In this document: positions 30,886-32,541 of the stretch, piece after piece
Position numbering within the stretch: the first letter of the stretch is position 1
Layout: each line of letters starts with the position of its first letter
Origin: Candidatus Sungiibacteriota bacterium
GTDB taxonomy: Bacteria > Patescibacteriota > Minisyncoccia > Sungbacterales > HO2-52-23
Direction of reading: 5' to 3'
Assembly (NCBI GenBank): GCA_016181585.1
Contig: JACOYX010000003.1
Location: 1-32,541, forward strand
DNA: 32,541 nt
Made by a program: the position numbers and the translations under genes
Notes under the pieces: generated by a model
The model's database searches: none
Told to the model about the DNA's origin: nothing
What the model saw: the letters and a program-made list of their open reading frames with translations, nothing else

Positions 30886-31818
30886 ATGAGCCGTTTGTCT
30901 AAAAAAATAATGATGTTTTGCGTGTTTCTGCTTGGTCTTTTTTATGTTCCGCACGATGCGCATGCGGGCGGATCTTTTTGCGAGGAACCGTTTTCCGGTT
31001 TGGTGCCAGACGGGAAGTACGATTTTTCCCCGGTGCTTTTTCCCGGCGGATGGGAAAAATTTGCGAGTGACTGGCCGCGTATTTTTGCATCAGGAACTCC
31101 GGTAAAGAAAAACGAGAAGGGCGAGGAAGAAGTCATGCAATTTGCACAGCGATCCGGCCGTGTGATTGTAGTGCCTCCGCATCATATTATCACTCCGTTT
31201 CATGTTGTTGATCTTTTGTCTTATGCCGTACGGCGTCCCACGCCTTTTGGAATTATCGAAGTCGAAGAGAAAGCTGATGGCATCCGCAATGAGTCTTACT
31301 GGCTCCAGCTCGCCGCCGGAGCTCCGCGGATTCAACTGAAAAAAATAATAGGATTTGCAGATATAGATACGGCATTATTTGAAACCGCAGACATTACTGT
31401 GGCGCTTACGGCGTTTCTTCCTTTGGGGAAAAGCACAGAGCTTTGCTTGGGGCATACGTTGTTAGTGCTGGGAAGTCCCGCGCTTCTTGGAACGCACATT
31501 CGCGCAGGGATTGCTTCAGCATTTCATTTGATTCCGCAGGAGCTTGCGGAACATAAGCGGTTTGCGCCGCTTAAGTTTAATGTTTTTATAAGCATTTCTA
31601 TCCCGATTGATATTGGAGACAGCGGGTCGCCGGTGGTTGCGCTTCGGGACGGTGCTCCGGAAATTATAGGCTTTGCAAGCAATGCGCTGCGCATTTCAAA
31701 TTTGATGCACAATCTCAATATGGTTGTGCCGGTTAATGAAATTATAAAAAATATTCTGCAAGCAAGCGGAATTGATTTGCAGAAGTTAAGCGAGGACTAT
31801 TTTCATACGAAAGATTAA
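30886..31818 (+). CDS. Secreted trypsin-like serine protease
   Basis: I start it at ATG 30886, with GGAG 8 bases upstream; the open frame extends back to 30748 but over non-coding sequence. 310 aa. A signal peptide is clear: a basic N-terminus (MSRLSKK), a hydrophobic core (IMMFCVFLLGLFYV) and cleavage after AHA at 27. The chymotrypsin-fold triad can be placed: His106 in HIITPFHVVD, Asp161 in DIDTALF, Ser246 in GDSGSPVV. No PDZ domain follows, unlike HtrA. It would act at the cell surface or outside. Cys32 and Cys187 could form a disulfide. It is divergent from dprA. The target is unknown. Confidence 0.82.
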   Translation: MSRLSKKIMMFCVFLLGLFYVPHDAHAGGSFCEEPFSGLVPDGKYDFSPVLFPGGWEKFASDWPRIFASGTPVKKNEKGEEEVMQFAQRSGRVIVVPPHHIITPFHVVDLLSYAVRRPTPFGIIEVEEKADGIRNESYWLQLAAGAPRIQLKKIIGFADIDTALFETADITVALTAFLPLGKSTELCLGHTLLVLGSPALLGTHIRAGIASAFHLIPQELAEHKRFAPLKFNVFISISIPIDIGDSGSPVVALRDGAPEIIGFASNALRISNLMHNLNMVVPVNEIIKNILQASGIDLQKLSEDYFHTKD

Positions 31819-31819
31819 A

Positions 31820-32541
31820 TCACCCTGTCCGGTTTTCGGACGGGGATTTTAATTCTTCGATCGCATTCCCGAGCATTTGGTAATACAAATTGAGACCTAC
31901 TTTGTTGATCGAGCCCGATTGTTCGCGGCCCAAAATATTGCCCGCGCCGCGGATTTCTAGATCGCGGAGGGCGATTTCGTATCCCGATCCGAGCTTTGCA
32001 TATTCTTGCAATACTTCGAGCCGTTCGAACGCGCGGGAGTGAGGGATCGCCTGTTTTTTTCTTTTTGGTGCGCCATTGTTTTGCGGTACGGTTTGCATTA
32101 TGCGCGGGGGATAGAGGAAATAAGCAAATGCTTGTGCACTGCCCCTGCCGATGCGGCCTCGAAGCTGGTGCGCCTGCGCGAGGCCGAGGCGCGTGGCGTC
32201 GTCTACTATTAATGTATTGGCATTGGAAATATCCAGTCCGTTTTCGATAATGGTAGTGGCTAAAAGCAGATCAAGCTCGTGATTGCGGAATTTTTGCATA
32301 ACGCTTACCACGCCTTTTTCATCCATGCGGCCGTGAATAATGCCGATACGGATGCGGTACGATTTATTTTTTGCTAAAAGAGTTTCCATTTTTTCTTTCA
32401 CGCGGCCGAGCGTTTCTATGCGGTTATGAAGAAAATAAATCTGGCCTTTTCGGGAGATCTCCGCTTCAATTGCACTGCGGATAGTTTTTCGGGAATACGG
32501 AAGTACGTATGTTTGTATGGGAATGCGTTCTGGGGGCGGCG
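31820..32541 (-). CDS. mfd: Transcription-repair coupling factor, C-terminal part (5' end beyond window)
   Basis: The frame is open to the right window edge, so only the last ~240 residues are seen. They match the second helicase lobe of Mfd: PPPERIPIQTYV, ISRKGQIYFLHNRIETL, IGIIHGRM, LLLATTIIENGLDISNANTLIVDDATRLGLAQAHQLRGRIGRG (motifs V and VI; read as several pieces), LGSGYEIALRDLEIRGAGNILGREQSG and VGLNLYYQML. This is Mfd rather than RecG, from GLDISNANTLI and GAGNILG. The protein ends about 15 residues after the helicase core, so the C-terminal D7 domain, which in E. coli masks the UvrA-binding surface, is absent. Confidence 0.88.
   Translation of the reverse strand, partial: PPPERIPIQTYVLPYSRKTIRSAIEAEISRKGQIYFLHNRIETLGRVKEKMETLLAKNKSYRIRIGIIHGRMDEKGVVSVMQKFRNHELDLLLATTIIENGLDISNANTLIVDDATRLGLAQAHQLRGRIGRGSAQAFAYFLYPPRIMQTVPQNNGAPKRKKQAIPHSRAFERLEVLQEYAKLGSGYEIALRDLEIRGAGNILGREQSGSINKVGLNLYYQMLGNAIEELKSPSENRTG
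31822..31850. terminator. Terminator of the protease gene, inside the mfd 3' end
   Basis: A 9-bp stem CCCTGTCCG/CGGACGGGG with one wobble pair and TTTT in the loop, followed by ATTTTAATT. On the other strand the same bases encode the last eight residues of the Mfd protein. Confidence 0.7.

Overview
This window looks like part of a chromosome from a member of the Candidate Phyla Radiation (Patescibacteria), most likely a parcubacterium. The signs are an S74 (intramolecular chaperone) surface protein built on repeated GIGTTSP modules, a divergent LeuRS with HIGS in place of HIGH, a short Rel protein, compact operons, many very short or near-absent mRNA leaders, and several small genes with no recognisable family. 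TGA ends leuS, glmS, dcd and glyA at the expected place, so the standard bacterial code applies. The class is inferred from gene style only; there is no rRNA here.

Left part (1-6.9 kb): the 3' part of a large surface protein; an unknown gene; a REP-associated tyrosine transposase (RAYT) with four near-identical palindromes around and inside it; leuS, which carries a complete Nudix hydrolase domain inserted at the end of its editing domain; and a small unknown gene.

7.0-16 kb: housekeeping genes. glmS, a GlmU-like acetyltransferase without a uridylyltransferase half, and yvcK/glmR form a UDP-GlcNAc (cell wall precursor) neighbourhood. Then follow a threonylcarbamoyl-AMP synthase, a small unknown, a dCTP deaminase-like enzyme, a highly folded 204-nt element, glyA with two small partners, and folD. 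glyA and folD supply one-carbon units.

16-21.8 kb: an accessory, visibly AT-richer island. Its outer limits are a 37-nt exact direct repeat, one copy of which touches the 3' end of a tRNA-Leu(CAA). Inside it, a four-gene operon (DUF4383-like membrane protein, unknown membrane-anchored protein, membrane-anchored alpha/beta hydrolase, membrane-anchored FAD-linked oxidase) sits between two ~200-bp imperfect inverted repeats. The oxidase is interrupted by one in-frame TAA.

21.9-32.5 kb: parA-parB and two small unknowns; a 22-bp stem next to a perfect 52-nt palindrome; rel; a homologue of the queuosine-nucleotide glycosylase (DUF2419/Qng1); the dprA-topA operon; a secreted trypsin-like protease; and the 3' end of an mfd gene whose product stops before the usual C-terminal regulatory domain.

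The observations most worth following are the Nudix-LeuRS fusion, the inverted-repeat-bounded cassette and its tRNA-associated direct repeats, the RAYT/REP unit, the branched 204-nt element, and the paired palindromes after parAB.
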